A stretch of 64,000 bases of DNA, from the NCBI RefSeq assembly GCF_000275845.1, contig NW_006766911.1:186957-250956 (forward strand). The letters run 5' to 3'. Position numbers and translations under genes: made by a program. The notes beneath the pieces were generated by a model, which saw only the letters and a list, made by a program, of their open reading frames with translations, searched no databases and had not been told where the DNA came from. Origin of the DNA: Dichomitus squalens LYAD-421 SS1 (taxonomy: Eukaryota; Basidiomycota; Agaricomycetes; Polyporales; Polyporaceae). Positions 11,991 through 23,753 of the stretch are shown here, one piece after another (position 1 is the stretch's first letter; each line of letters opens with the position of its first letter).

Positions 11991-13919
11991 ATGCATCTCC
12001 TGCCCTACTCATTAGCCCTCTCTGTCCTCGCACTCGCACCCGAGTCTCTTGCTGCTCCCCAACCAGCACCCACATCATTATCCCGCTCAATACCCCTACT
12101 TCGACGAAAACCCGTGCGCAATGGCTCAGAATGGCTCAAGGCTCAGAAGGACTTGTTGGAAATCAAGTATGGTACCAAGTCCGGCCTGGAGAAGCGTGCA
12201 AGCGGTTTTAACCTGTACGTCGCCATTTGTCTTGTGTTGCGATCGCTCTATTCACCATGCATTTTCAGCCTCACGAACCAGGGTGCAGATTCGAGCTTCT
12301 ATGGCTCAATAGCGGTCGGCACTCCCGCCGTCTCCTACGACGTCATTCTTGATACGGGGTCATCGTGCGTGCAGTCCTTCTCCCACTCCACCGCCTCGAC
12401 TGACGTCCCCGCAGCGACTTGTGGTTAGCCGCGGCAGACGGCGTGTCATCATCAAGCAATGGAATTCCTACTTTCAATCCCAATGGTGAGTGCCTAGTCC
12501 TTGCCACGGCTTCTGCCCTGCGTCATTGGCGTATCGCAAGGTCCGACCCGCTGCAGGCACTTCATGCGCGTGCGGAATGACGTGCCGCAAATTTTCACCG
12601 CATCGACGCCGCCTCCTAACATCATGAGTCCAAAACGCCAAAACGCACAGGCATCCCCTTAGCTGAAAGCGTCTGCTAATCTCTATTCTTAGCGTCGACA
12701 ACATTCAACAACTTGAATACCGCATTCTCTATCAGCTATGGCTCAGGTGCGGCTCGTGGGACGCTAGGACAGGATGTCGTCCAGATGGCCGGCTTCGAAG
12801 TCAGCGCACAGACATTCGGTATGTCACATTTCAATCTGAATCAATTCATATGTCCTTAACCGCATACCCGTAGGTGTCGTTACCCAGATATCCTCGAACC
12901 TCTTGAGCTCGCCTGTCTCTGGGCTCATGGGCCTCGGCTTCCAGAGCATCGCGTCGTCAGGAGCGACTCCCTTCTGGGAAGCGCTCGTGAACAGCGGTGG
13001 CACTCTAGACGAGCCTCTCATGGCATTTCAGCTCACGCGTTTCGTCAATGACACGAACGCGCAACAGCTCGAGCCTGGTGGAACCTTTAATATTGGTTCG
13101 ACCAATTCCTCCCTATACACTGGGGACATCGACTACCAAGATATCCCAAGCGGTCAAGAGGGTTACTGGATACAAGAGCTTACTGGTAAGTCACAAACCA
13201 TCGGCCCCCCTCTGCATATGCTGAGCCATGCGTTGTAGGATTGACTGTGAACGGCAACTCCGTGAACTTCACCTCGGGCTCCGCATCCTACGCTGCCATT
13301 GATACCGGCACCACGCTCGTCGGAGGCCCAAATGACGCCATCGCCGCGCTCTACGCCCAGATACCCGGCAGCCAGGCCCTCACAGGCGACAACGCCGGCT
13401 ATTATACTTATCGTACGTTCCACCCCACCAGAAAGCCCCGCTCGGTCACTGACTTCGCACAACCAATAAACAGCATGCAGCACCGATGTCACCGTGGCGC
13501 TGCGCTTCGGCTCGTCCTCGATCTCCTGGCCCGTCTCCAACGCGGACTTCCTGCTCATGCAGGTCTCCGAGTCCACCTGCGTCGGCGGCTTCTTCGCGCT
13601 CGACACCTCGGGCACCTCCGCGCCGCCCTGGATCGTCGGCGACACCTTCCTCAAGAACGTGTACTCCGTCTTCCGCGCGGACCCCGCGTCCGTCGGCTTC
13701 GCCACGCTCTCGTCCACCGCGACCGCGATGAACGGCGCCAGCGGCAGCGCCCCGTCCCCCACCGTCGGCAAGGCCGCCGCGACGGTCAGCGGGACGGCGG
13801 CCGCGAGCACGGACAAGGCCGCCGGGAACGGGGCGCTGCCGGTGGAGCTCGCGTCCGTCGCGATGTGGGCCGCCGTGCTCGTCTCGGGGCTCGTGAGTGC
13901 GGGCGGGCTGCTGTTCTGA
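11991..13919 (+). CDS. Secreted pepsin-like aspartic protease (family A1), possibly GPI-anchored
   Basis: Seven exons: 11991-12214, 12269-12364, 12415-12485, 12693-12818, 12874-13185, 13239-13412, 13474-13919 (482 aa). It starts with a signal peptide (MHLLPYSLALSVLALAPESL) and a propeptide ending near a KR site before the mature domain. Both catalytic motifs are present: DTGSSDLWLAA at about D103 and DTGTTLVGG at about D298, with a flap-region SISYGSGAARGTLGQD between them. The late region has WIVGDTFLKNVYSVF, typical of A1 peptidases. After the fold comes a Ser/Ala/Thr-rich linker and a 24-residue hydrophobic end, which suggests a GPI signal or membrane tether as in yapsins. The first Asp codon lies just 5' of an intron. 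Intron 3 (207 nt) is unusually long for this gene. It likely degrades extracellular or wall proteins at acidic pH. Confidence 0.9.
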
Positions 13920-16900
13920 TAGGCCGCCGCGCTGCCCTTGATGTCTAGCCTGACTTGGCTCGGTGTTGTTATGGGCCATGTGAGGACGTACACGGCGGTA
14001 TGGACGCTGTACCAGTAGCTTAGCATACGTTCTTGGATTGCGCGCGCATTATACATCGTAATACATCTATTCTTGATTACTGCATCCTGGCGCAATCCAT
14101 GTTTTGATGCGTGCGTTGATGCACATACGCTATCGCAAGATTGTGACGTAGGGCCCCGTTTGGCAACTGGGGCGGCGGCGGGGCCTAATCACAGCGGGTG
14201 GATGTTCTGCTGTCGATAGGTGGATGGCAAAATGACTACGGTGAGCGTACGCTTTGATTGGGAACCGAACCCCCTTCCACGCGGTCCATCATTGACGGGC
14301 GCATGTAGTTTCCGATACAATAAGACAGAGCTTTGCGAACCTCAGTGCGGCAGATATCTACCCAAGCACCGCCCCATCAAGTCCACTCCGTTATAAAGTC
14401 CTTGTAGCTGCCATAGCCTAAGCCATGATACAGGCTCGTACTGGTGACGAGACAACAGTGCTTTTCTTCGTCTCGAGCGAGCAGGCACCGGGTGAGAGGC
14501 TCGGTGTACCCAGGATGTTCAGCCAGTCGTACTCATCAGCTTGACGCTTTCCGAGTCAATTTGAGAACTCCAATGGACCGTTGCGGCAATAGAGTTGCTC
14601 TGAACGCAATATTTCACGGTATTGGATCTAGTTCATCTGCTCCACACCTACCCTGTCCACCAGCGACAGGCAAGGTCAGCCCTGCACGGAAATACCTCTC
14701 TGAGGCCACTTCCGTCGCACTATCAGGTAGAGGTGTGCCTCTGGGCCCCCTGAAAGAACCGTACGAGCGAGGGAGCGAGGGGAAATCACGATGCTGACCT
14801 CAGGGTGAGCGCGTATGACCTGTTCGGGTGAGTTAAAGTATCTGTTATAAGATCTACACTGGGAGCGCTGACAAATGTCATTTCTCCACCAATAACTATT
14901 GGTTTCAGGACAACTCACCGCAACACGTCAGCCGTGCCCGCTCAGCCTCCTTCGAGTCAAGGTTGCCACTCAGGCTCCTCAGGCGTCCGATCCGACTCGG
15001 ACAGGCATGTGAAGCCACGTCTGGTACGCCTGCGCTCAACGTACTCGATCCGCTGCGACGAGGTCTTTATGCCGAGCGTGCGCCAATCTGCCGCCACAAC
15101 CGGCTTGCAGCCGACTGGCATTTCGATGGGCCGCAAGAGGTTCGATGCATTGACTCTGACGAGACACGCCGGGAAGGGGGTCGGCATCGTCGGGGAGGTG
15201 GCGCTAGACGTGATATACATGTGCGATGCCAAGTTCATATGTAGAGTGGTCAGCTGGAACGCGTTAGGCGTTCCATTTGGGGGGCATGATCCAGGCCAAC
15301 CAACATCGCCATTGGGACCGGGAGGGTAAAGGAACGCCGGATGACTACCAGACGTTGACGACTGGGAGCCCGCGCGCGCCGTCTCGGATGTCGGTTGGGA
15401 GCTTCGCTGCGGCATCCCGCCTGTCCCGGACATGCAGTTCATTAGTCCAACTGTTTACTATATGCATGTCACTGAAAGCAGTCGCTTACCAAAACGTGTG
15501 GTCGGATTTGAAGATCAGAACGTCCGGCGACGGTGACGGATTCCACTGGTAGCTTCTCGGCCGCAAGAGTGCTGGGACCTGATCGTTTCGAGGACAGTGA
15601 CTGTCTTTCTCGGAGCGTCTCATATTCGCGCGCGTCATACGCGGATGCCGGGCAGGACTTTGACCCGAGGCGATTGTGCGCGGGATGCCCATCAGCGGAG
15701 AGAACATGTAGTGTTGCGGCTCACCGATGCCGATGAGAACACAAAGGTCGTTCTCCATTGAGATGTGCCCTGAGACAACCTAAGTAGCGGTCAACTTGCC
15801 GTGTCGGGTGGAGAAGAGCTACACGGCTTCTGAGCGCTCAGACGCTTGGGCGGAGACCACGGCCGCGGACGAGCGAAGGGATCATGTGCAAACTGGGTGT
15901 GCAGATTAGGGTTGACGAATGGCCTCTTCAGGTAGGCAGAGGCCTTCTAGGCGACACTACTTGACGAGAATTGGTCATAGGTCTAGGCATTTCTGGGCTT
16001 TACGGAGGGAGGCGAGAATAGAAAGCGAATTTGGGAGAGAAGAGGACATGTTTGCAGGCGCCAGACACCGTCCTACACGCATCGGCTAGGCAGGAATCTG
16101 AAGGGCGGCGTTCGTGCTGGCATCGTATGAACACTCGACGCGGGGACTAGATCGTGACTTAGGTATAACGTACTAGAGTCCATCATCTCGGAACTGGGTA
16201 CTCGGTGCTCTGATTCTAAACGTCAGGAATCGCGTTCCGTTTCCTCATGGAACCGAATATGGACCTGAGACATACCCAATACATTTGTTGCCAACCGTCG
16301 TACATTCGTACAAGCTTTGAGCTGCCTCGACCAAGCTGTGCGTAGTCGCCGTTCGGTGTTCCTCCTGGGATGATGCCTTAAACGCCACAAAGAGATACCG
16401 TTCATGGATGGAAGGGTGGCATGACGAGGGGAAGCTGGGTATTTATGTTTAGGTGACTACCGCCACAAAGTGCAACTTCGAGCGTTCAAGCTCAAGCTTG
16501 AGGGATCTAAGTATGGCGACTCGCGAGCGACCAAGAAGAGAACTTGGACTAAGATGAGTCTGGACCTATCCTGCCGACATCAATGGTTTCCCACGGTTCC
16601 TCCCGTGGACGCCACAAGCTCAAGTGTCGAGAACTCGTCGTTATATTCTGTCCGTGGTGCTTGCTATCCTACTTCAGGATGTCTAAACTTTTCGCGACTT
16701 CAGACTGTATAGTCAGGACTGTGATTATCCCATTGTATGGCAAGAGCCCCTGAGTTGCAGCATATGCAGGAGCGACGACATTTTTCCGACGACGGCCACG
16801 TCCATTACATAGGCACTACCTCCCGAAAATCTAGATGTCTCACGTCATGCATTTGCGCTCGACGTCTCGGCTGAAGCAACCGCATGAAGAGATATCTAAG

Positions 16901-17201
16901 CAAAAGTAAGCCTTTTCCTCTAGCTGAGGAGCCCGATACGCAAGATTCTGACTCGCTTTGGCAATGCACACTCCACAACCGTAGATGGGACTCCCAGAGG
17001 CCTCAACTATCGCATGCACTTCGATTCCTGACTTAGAAGGGCCCAATTGGATGCCAGTTTGGGACATTCCCCGATGAAAGGGCTCCTGCTTCCAGTATTT
17101 GATCTGCTCTTCCCTGGCCAGACTTCATGTTGAGCTTCTAGCCTTGAACGCACCGAACAAGAACAATTCTTGCCATGTTCCAAAGCGCCTCCAGCTCGCG
17201 T
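13920..17201. other. Intergenic stretch of about 3.3 kb
   Basis: No gene could be supported. A minus-strand frame at 14957-15442 contains a PPGPNGDVGWPG stretch loosely recalling a P450 hinge, but no other P450 motif follows. Other frames are short and overlapping. No inverted repeats were seen. Confidence 0.35.
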
Positions 17202-17207
17202 TATAAG
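17202..17207 (+). promoter_or_regulatory. TATA-like box of esterase A
   Basis: TATAAG lies 33 bases upstream of the ATG at 17240, at a spacing similar to the TATA elements of the three paralogous esterase genes. Confidence 0.5.
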
Positions 17208-17239
17208 GTAAGTGAGGCTTCCTTGTGCATCAGAATCTC

Positions 17240-19674
17240 ATGCCTGTCTATACTTGCTACCTGTTCGTCTTGCTGACAGTCTGTCCCTTGGCTCTGCTCT
17301 CAGTCTTGGCCTCTCCGCATTCTACCGCCTCTAGCTCAGATCTCGCCGTACCTCCGGGTGCTCCCATAGTGACGCTCGACAATGCAACCGTCTTTGGCAC
17401 CTCGGATGGCTGGACAAACTCTTTCCTAGGCATTCCCTTCGCACAACCGCCGTTCGTGTTGCACTCAATCCGTGTCAACCGTAAGGCTTACCCATCCTTC
17501 CTCAGCGTCGGCGAACTTCGTTTGAGCCTGCCAAAGCCCGTTTTGCCCTACTCTGGAGTTATCAACGCGTCATACTGGGGGAACCAGTGCATCAATACCT
17601 TGTTCCTCGGAGCGCAAACGGTTCCATCATATTATACCCCTGAAATGGTCGATTACTTGGGAATATTCACGGTGTCTCCACCCGCCCCTTTTGATGAAAA
17701 TTGTATGTCCTCTCCACTTGCTGCCCAGCGGAACGTCGAGATCGATCAGATTTGAATAAGGTTTGAACCTGAACGTCATCGCTCCTGCGAACACGGAGCC
17801 AGGCGACAAGCTACCCGTCATAGCGGTAAGCCCCATCTACCTCTAGCGGGCATAGTTAATCTAACATGCAGTACAGTATATCTTTTTCAGTCAGTTTGAG
17901 TAAGATATTGAGAGCGCTGGGCTATATTTATAGTGTCATACAGGTGACTTTGACTTCGGTGGAAGTTACAAGTAAGCGGAAGTCTCGTCCATGTACCACA
18001 ACTTCGAACTGAATGAATGATTGCAGCGTAGATGGGAGAATCATGGTGAACCGCTCCCACGAACTGAAAGAACCGGTGATTTGGGTGTCTATGAATTATC
18101 GGTGAGTCTATTCCGGCCTCCATTGTCTTTGCTACAAGTGACAGTCCCTTCCTCAGGTTGGGACGTACGTACGTATCATACATATCTAAGCCGATGCTTA
18201 TAGGTCGCCACAGCTTTCGGCTTCCTCCCGGGAAGAGAGGTAGGAGAAGCAGGCGTGGGCAATTTGGGACTCCAAGACCGTCAGTACACCAATGAACACG
18301 ATACGACATCTTCACATGCTGACGAGTTTCCCAGAGCGCCAAGCGCTTCGCTGGATCCAGAAATATATCTCTGCGTTTGGGGGAGATCCTGATAAGGTGA
18401 CGCTGTACGTATTCCAATCGTGCCTTGCTTTGATTCCGCCTGATTCAATGGCATCATGTCCAGGCTTGGGCTGAGTTCAGGTGCGACATCCGCCACCCTC
18501 CATACAATTGCAAACGGTGGCGATAGTGAGAGTCTCTTCCGCGCTCTCTGGGCCGAATCTGGTGCTATTCAGCACTCTCCTTGGATCGATAGCCCTGCCG
18601 CTCAAGCGACCTACGATGCCTTCGCAGACGCTCTTGGCTGCTCGGGCGCCCCCGACTCCCTCGATTGTATGCGTCAAGTGCCAGTCGAAAATTTCACCAC
18701 GGTGGCCCAAAGTGGGACATTTTGGTTACTGACTGCGGACGGGACTTTCATCCGAGAGCTCCCTCAACTGGCTCTAGCTCGTGGACAGGTATCTCGCGCC
18801 ACTGTTGTTACCGGTAGGCACTCAAGCTTGTGTGACAGTGTCCAAGCAATGACGTATGTGCGTTGCGTACGCTTAGGTATCGCCGAGGATGAGGGAACAC
18901 TTCCTACTTTAGCCTTCCCGAACGGCGCGTACGTCGGTCGCCGCCTCTTGGCTTGTCTGCGCAGGCACTGGATTTTCTTAATGTCTTGCGCCTCACAGGA
19001 ACGACACACTTTTGCAAGAATTCGTCAAGGGTTCCTTCCCGAACATCACAGATAAGGATATGAGTACTTTACTTGGTCTCTATCCCAATGATCCGTCGTT
19101 GGGTGCACCGTATGGTACTGGCCATCAATATGAGCTGGCCCCTCAATACAAGCGTATTGCCTCCCTCAGCGGTGACATCAGTTTCGACTCCAACCACAGG
19201 CTCTATGCCCGCAGCCTCGTACAACAAGGGATTGACGTGTATTCCTATTGTGCGTCACAATTTGCACCTAACATGTAGCCAATACGTTGCTAACGGGTGT
19301 TCCGTTGGACAGACTACGAGCGCTTCTTCGTTTCCGGATTCGGAGTGGTGAGTAACTTCGGTCCAAAGGCGATGGCGAGTCATGAACTGACAAGCTGGTT
19401 ATCTTGGGCCTTACAGACGCATGGCTCAGAACTTCCCAACATGTACCAGGCGGGAGACATGGCTGACATGTTCATCCATTTCGTGAATAGGCTTGATCCC
19501 AACGGGTCGCCCTCTCAGCTCTTTTGGCCAAAGTACACCCTATGGCAACCAACGATGCTGACGTTCACCGGGAACAAGTCGCAGGGGAGGGAAGGCACTT
19601 TTGGGCACAAGGATGACACGTATCGCGCGGCGGAGATCGACTTCATCAACTACTTGAATCTGAACGTAAATTAG
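17240..19674 (+). CDS. Secreted type-B carboxylesterase/lipase, copy A
   Basis: Fourteen exons: 17240-17451, 17506-17702, 17761-17825, 17877-17889, 17944-17971, 18027-18101, 18157-18164, 18214-18279, 18335-18404, 18464-18813, 18877-18928, 18999-19249, 19313-19347, 19417-19674 (559 aa). It has a signal peptide, then the family motifs [22 protein letters not shown] and [18 protein letters not shown]. The nucleophile elbow is GLSSGATSA (Ser about 249), the acid is in AEDEGT (Glu about 367) and the base in THGSEL (His about 476): a complete triad. The family usually has GESAG at the elbow and GGG at the oxyanion hole; here the latter reads FFSDFDFGG, which may affect catalysis. An 8-nt microexon (18157-18164) is needed to keep frame and gives RLGPFGFLPG. 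It probably hydrolyses extracellular esters or lipids; substrate unknown. Confidence 0.85.
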
Positions 19675-20040
19675 ACCAGAGGTCGCGTGCCTTGGACTAG
19701 CCCTTATGTCTAGTAGATTTCTTTATGCTTTATCGGAATGCATCAGCTTGGAAGTGGCGCACATTGCTGGCCCGCAACATGGTCAGATGCTTGGCGGCAG
19801 AGCTGTCTTCAAAGCCCTTTTCACAGACTCCGTCGAATTCAATGCGATTGGGTGATTCTTGCTCTTCGGTACGTCTTATATATGGCTCATCTGAACCCTA
19901 GCGCGCAGTGCGTTGATCTTTTTTGCTAGCCCCGTCAATGGCAAATTTGACGAATTCGTTGTTTGTCGCCTTCGTAGCCCTCCGAGTGCAAAATTGCCAC
20001 CAGCAAGCAAAGCTGAAAAAACAAACACACGCGAGTCAGA

Positions 20041-20464
20041 TACAGTCGACACCCTCCTAACCCATACCCCTGGTAACCCATAAACTCTAAAAACCCATAG
20101 GATTTTGGCTTTCCCAAGTCGGGATAGGGGGAATTCGACCCCATAACCCATAGGTCCCCAGTATCAACCCATAGCCTTCTAGGGCTCAAAACCCATACGG
20201 TAATAGTGGTCACATTGAGATTTCGTTCATCAATAACCCACAAAGTACTCGATACATGCTTCCTAGTGTCCTCCCAGCATCCATCCATGCTTCAACCATA
20301 GCGCTCCCTCGAAGGGTCAGTAGACGCCTGTTCAGCGCTCGCTACTTGACTGGGACTTATCAGGGCGCTTAGAAGGCGCTAAAGTTCTGGTAGCCCATAA
20401 CCCCTCAAAAGCCATATATTTGGGCCTGTCCCGTGGGCCATGGGTTAAGAGGGTGTCGACTGTA
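20041..20464. mobile_element. MITE-like element with TA target duplication
   Basis: The ends are inverted copies of each other over about 27 bases with one mismatch: the left end reads TACAGTCGACACCCTC and the right end is its reverse complement, followed by a near-identical AACCCAT(G/A) continuation. The flanking TA dinucleotides fit a TA target-site duplication, and the CAGTCGAC start resembles Tc1/mariner (pogo/Fot1-type) ends. The interior of about 420 bp has no transposase and contains at least five scattered AACCCATA units. It lies between esterase copies A and B. It is most likely a non-autonomous DNA transposon. Confidence 0.75.
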
Positions 20465-21105
20465 TGCCGGTTGAAGCATCAGGAAACAAAGCAACGAATC
20501 TTATAAGTTGATTCTCCGATTGATCAGACCCCACGAGCTGATGTGAGCCCTTGCTCAAGATCGACAACAATTACCGCCTAACCCTATGTGTGCCCGGACA
20601 GGTGACAAGCCCATGTGAGGTACGGGTACGTCGGCGAAGTCCCAGGAACCTCCGCCTTACCCCAATTCAGTGACAGCAATAGCCAAACCCAACCTCATCG
20701 CGATCAGAATCCCGGCATATTACTTTGAGCCAACCGCTCATATGCCGTTGTGTGTATTGGCACTCAAAGTCATTATTAAGCACTGGCACTTGACAGCGTT
20801 CTACTGTCATCACTTCTCTCCATTCTTCCTAGAACTTCGACAGCGTCTTTGTCAAGATAATTGATGCATACTACTGCAATCTGCGTACATGCATATGGCT
20901 GAAGCATTATCATGCCGGAAGGACTTGTCCTATTCGGGGCGGTGTCATGCCATGTGCTCATGCTCACGTTCGCGTCTGTGTTATAGCTGCGGCTCTCTGC
21001 TGGTCATGCAGCCGACTGAACCACCGGAGTAGACCACTTTCCTCATCTGCAAGAACATCGGCACCAGGGTGTTGGCTACCATTGCCGAGATCTGAGCCAG
21101 CGACG
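20465..21105. other. Intergenic, upstream of esterase B
   Basis: About 640 bases with no gene or repeat recognised; it should carry the esterase B promoter. Confidence 0.4.
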
Positions 21106-21113
21106 TATATAAG
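21106..21113 (+). promoter_or_regulatory. TATA box of esterase B
   Basis: TATATAAG lies 37 bases upstream of the ATG at 21150. This placement argues against the earlier in-frame ATG at 21120, which would leave almost no leader. Confidence 0.6.
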
Positions 21114-21149
21114 ACGGGGATGACTATATGTTTCTCTTGTGAGCACGCA

Positions 21150-23567
21150 ATGCGCACCCACGCTGTATACCTGTTTGCCTTTCAGGCTATCTGTTCCCTG
21201 GGTGCATCGCCCACCACCGGGTCATCCACGCTTTCGAGCATTCCCTCCATCGCGCCCGCTGCCGCCTCAGTTTTACCAGATTCAACGTCCCCAACGGCCC
21301 CTGCCATCCCTTCAGGTGCCCCTACCATCCAGCTCGACGAAGGCACCTTCTTTGGCGTCTCTAACGGCGTTACCAACTCCTTTTTGGGCATCCCTTTCGC
21401 CCAACCGCCGTAAGCTGTCTTCGTCGGCTCATGCGATCGTATCGTTGACGCCAAAGGCATGTAGTGTCGGAGACCTTCGATTCGCCCCTCCCCAGCCTAA
21501 TTCTCCTTACAAAGGCGTCCATAACGCTACGTACTGGGGAACTCAGTGCCTCAACACAATCAGTATCACCGGCACTGTGCTCCCGAGCTGGGCAACTGAT
21601 GAAATGAAGAGGTACTTCGCAATCTTCAGCACTCTAGCGCCGTCAACGTTCGGTGAAGACTGTGAGAACCTCGTATGCGTCCGGCATGGCAAGTACTGAT
21701 ACGTGATTCAGGTCTGAACCTCAACGTGATTGCGCCGGCGAACATTAAGGCAGGGCAGAAGCTTCCCATTGTAGCGGTAGGTCCTCCCTTCAGATATTTG
21801 GTTGCACACCACTGACATATCTGTAGTACATCTTCTTCAGTGAGTGCTTTGCTTCCAAAGCTAAGTCGTAGGTTAAACCTAACCAATCGTTGTCGTAGGC
21901 GGATTCGATTTTAGTGGGAGCTCGAAGTAAGTACGATCTCCTTTTGGAGGGTACATCGCCTGACCTCGATTCCTGAAGCGTGGATGGGAGGATCATGGTG
22001 AACCGCTCTATCGAGATCGGAGAGCCAGTGATTTGGGTTTCCATGAACTACCGGTCCGTGGCGAGCCAGCCTTCAGCCCAACGGAAATCTCACAATGCTA
22101 CATTATAGCCTGGGATCCTACGGTTTCCTCCCCGGCCGACAAATTAGGGAAGCGGGCTCGGGGAACATGGGACTCCGAGATCGTAAGTCGACGAAACTGT
22201 TTCCTCTTTGACGACCTTGAGATGGAACACGCTCTGCTCCCTTCATCTGCAGAACGCGAAGCCCTTCGTTGGATTCAGAAGTACATACCAGCATTTGGCG
22301 GGGATCCCAGTCGTGTCACCCTGTATGTATTGGCCCGGATATATGTATCGGCCCGGTTCAGGGTCCGTTGATTGCTGACCCGGGTGTCCCTCTTCCAGGC
22401 TTGGCCTCAGCTCTGGAGCCGCGTCAGCTACGCTACACACAGTGGCTAACGGCGGTGACAGCGAAGGCCTGTTTAAAGGCAGTTGGGGCGAATCCGGTGC
22501 CCTGCAGCACCTCGGGTGGATCGACAGTCCATTGGCGCAAGGGATATATGACGAGTTTACTGAGAAGCTCAACTGCAGCGATGCCACAGACACACTCGCA
22601 TGTCTCCGTCAAGTCCCCGTGGAGAATATCAAGAACGTATCAGCTAGCAGCGCGGATCAATTTTGGTTGATAACAGCCGATGGAGACTTCATCCAGGAGC
22701 CACCCCAGCAAGCCCTCGTTAAAGGGAAGCTCGCTCCTGTGGCGATCGTCAATGGTACGTGTGCCATCTCGTACTGCATCATCTGCTATTGAATAACTCG
22801 ACGACATTCGCGCAGGTATCGCTGAGGATGAAGGCACAATCGCGACATTGACCTTCCCCGATGGAGCGTACGTCCCAAACTTTTGTGACCCTATATCTGG
22901 TGTAGACCCACTGATGTCCTGGCCAGTAATGATACCCTCCTGTTGAACTTTATCAAACAGGCATTCCCGAACATCACTGATTCTCAAGCACAAGTAGTAC
23001 TCGACCTTTACCCCGACGATCCGAGCGAGGGGGCGCCTTACGGTACAGGGTCTCAGTACGAGCTCGCCCCGATGTTCAAGCGAATAGCGTCCATCGCTGG
23101 CGATATTGACTTCGACTCCAATCACCGGCTCCTAGGAAGTTTTGTGGCTAACAGACAGGACTTCTGGTCATACTGTATGTTCTCGCCCTTTCACTACGAT
23201 TTCACGAGCTCACAGTGAGCTTACTCACAGACTATACGCGAAACTTCGTCTATGGATTCGGCTCGGTGAGTCATAGTGCCAAAGCGTTGTCGATTCCCAA
23301 TACTGACTTGGGCATGTATCGCCGCAGACCCACGGAGGCGAAATCCCGAACATGTATGGCGGGGGTGATATGGCGGACCTGCTAATCCACTTCGCGAATA
23401 CATTTGACCCGAATGGTCCGAAGCCCAAGACCTACTGGCCGAAGTACAGGCTCGCCGCGCCCATCATGCTTTTGTTCTCAGGGAACGACACGCTCAGCTA
23501 CAAGGACGACACGTATCGGAGCGACCAGATCGACTATCTCAACCATCTCAATCTCGCAGTACACTAA
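21150..23567 (+). CDS. Secreted type-B carboxylesterase/lipase, copy B
   Basis: Thirteen exons: 21150-21409, 21465-21661, 21712-21776, 21827-21839, 21899-21926, 21979-22053, 22109-22182, 22253-22322, 22399-22754, 22816-22867, 22927-23174, 23231-23265, 23328-23567 (570 aa). A signal peptide and a Ser/Ala/Pro-rich leader precede SFLGIPFAQPP. Motifs: [11 protein letters not shown], elbow GLSSGAASA (Ser about 265), AEDEGT (Glu about 385), THGGEIPNMY (His about 493). The oxyanion region reads FFSGFDF. Exon 7 (74 nt) corresponds exactly to the 8-nt plus 66-nt exons of copies A, C and D, so this gene has lost, or never gained, the intron after the microexon. It sits 1.5 kb downstream of copy A in the same orientation. 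Confidence 0.88.
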
Positions 23568-23753
23568 CTACACCTACACATACTCAGTCATTTCCCTGTA
23601 CAGGACAATCCTCTCATTCTCGAATTAGCGCTGTAATTCGGACTTTGACGTTTTGTGTTGCGTGGTAGCCTCCGGTGCACGAACCGACAACGGTTGCTTA
23701 GTCGAATTCAACGCATTGAACATGATCATGCGCGTGCCGTACGCAACGGAGTA

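Noticed and set aside
13163..14095. 310-codon minus-strand frame opposite the aspartic protease
   Set aside because: It is an antisense shadow caused by high GC in the protease exons, with no motif of its own.
14957..15442. Minus-strand frame containing PPGPNGDVGWPG, possible P450 N-terminal relic
   Set aside because: The proline-rich hinge alone is weak; no membrane helix, ExxR or heme motif follows in any frame.
18204..18279. Apparent frameshift in esterase A (and the same place in C and D), suggesting pseudogenes
   Set aside because: A single intron leaves the frame off by one, but an 8-nt microexon with proper splice sites restores it in all three genes and gives the conserved peptide.
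20010..20210. Repeated AACCCATA units as a telomere-like or tandem repeat array
   Set aside because: The units are irregularly spaced and lie wholly inside the inverted-repeat element, so they belong to that element.
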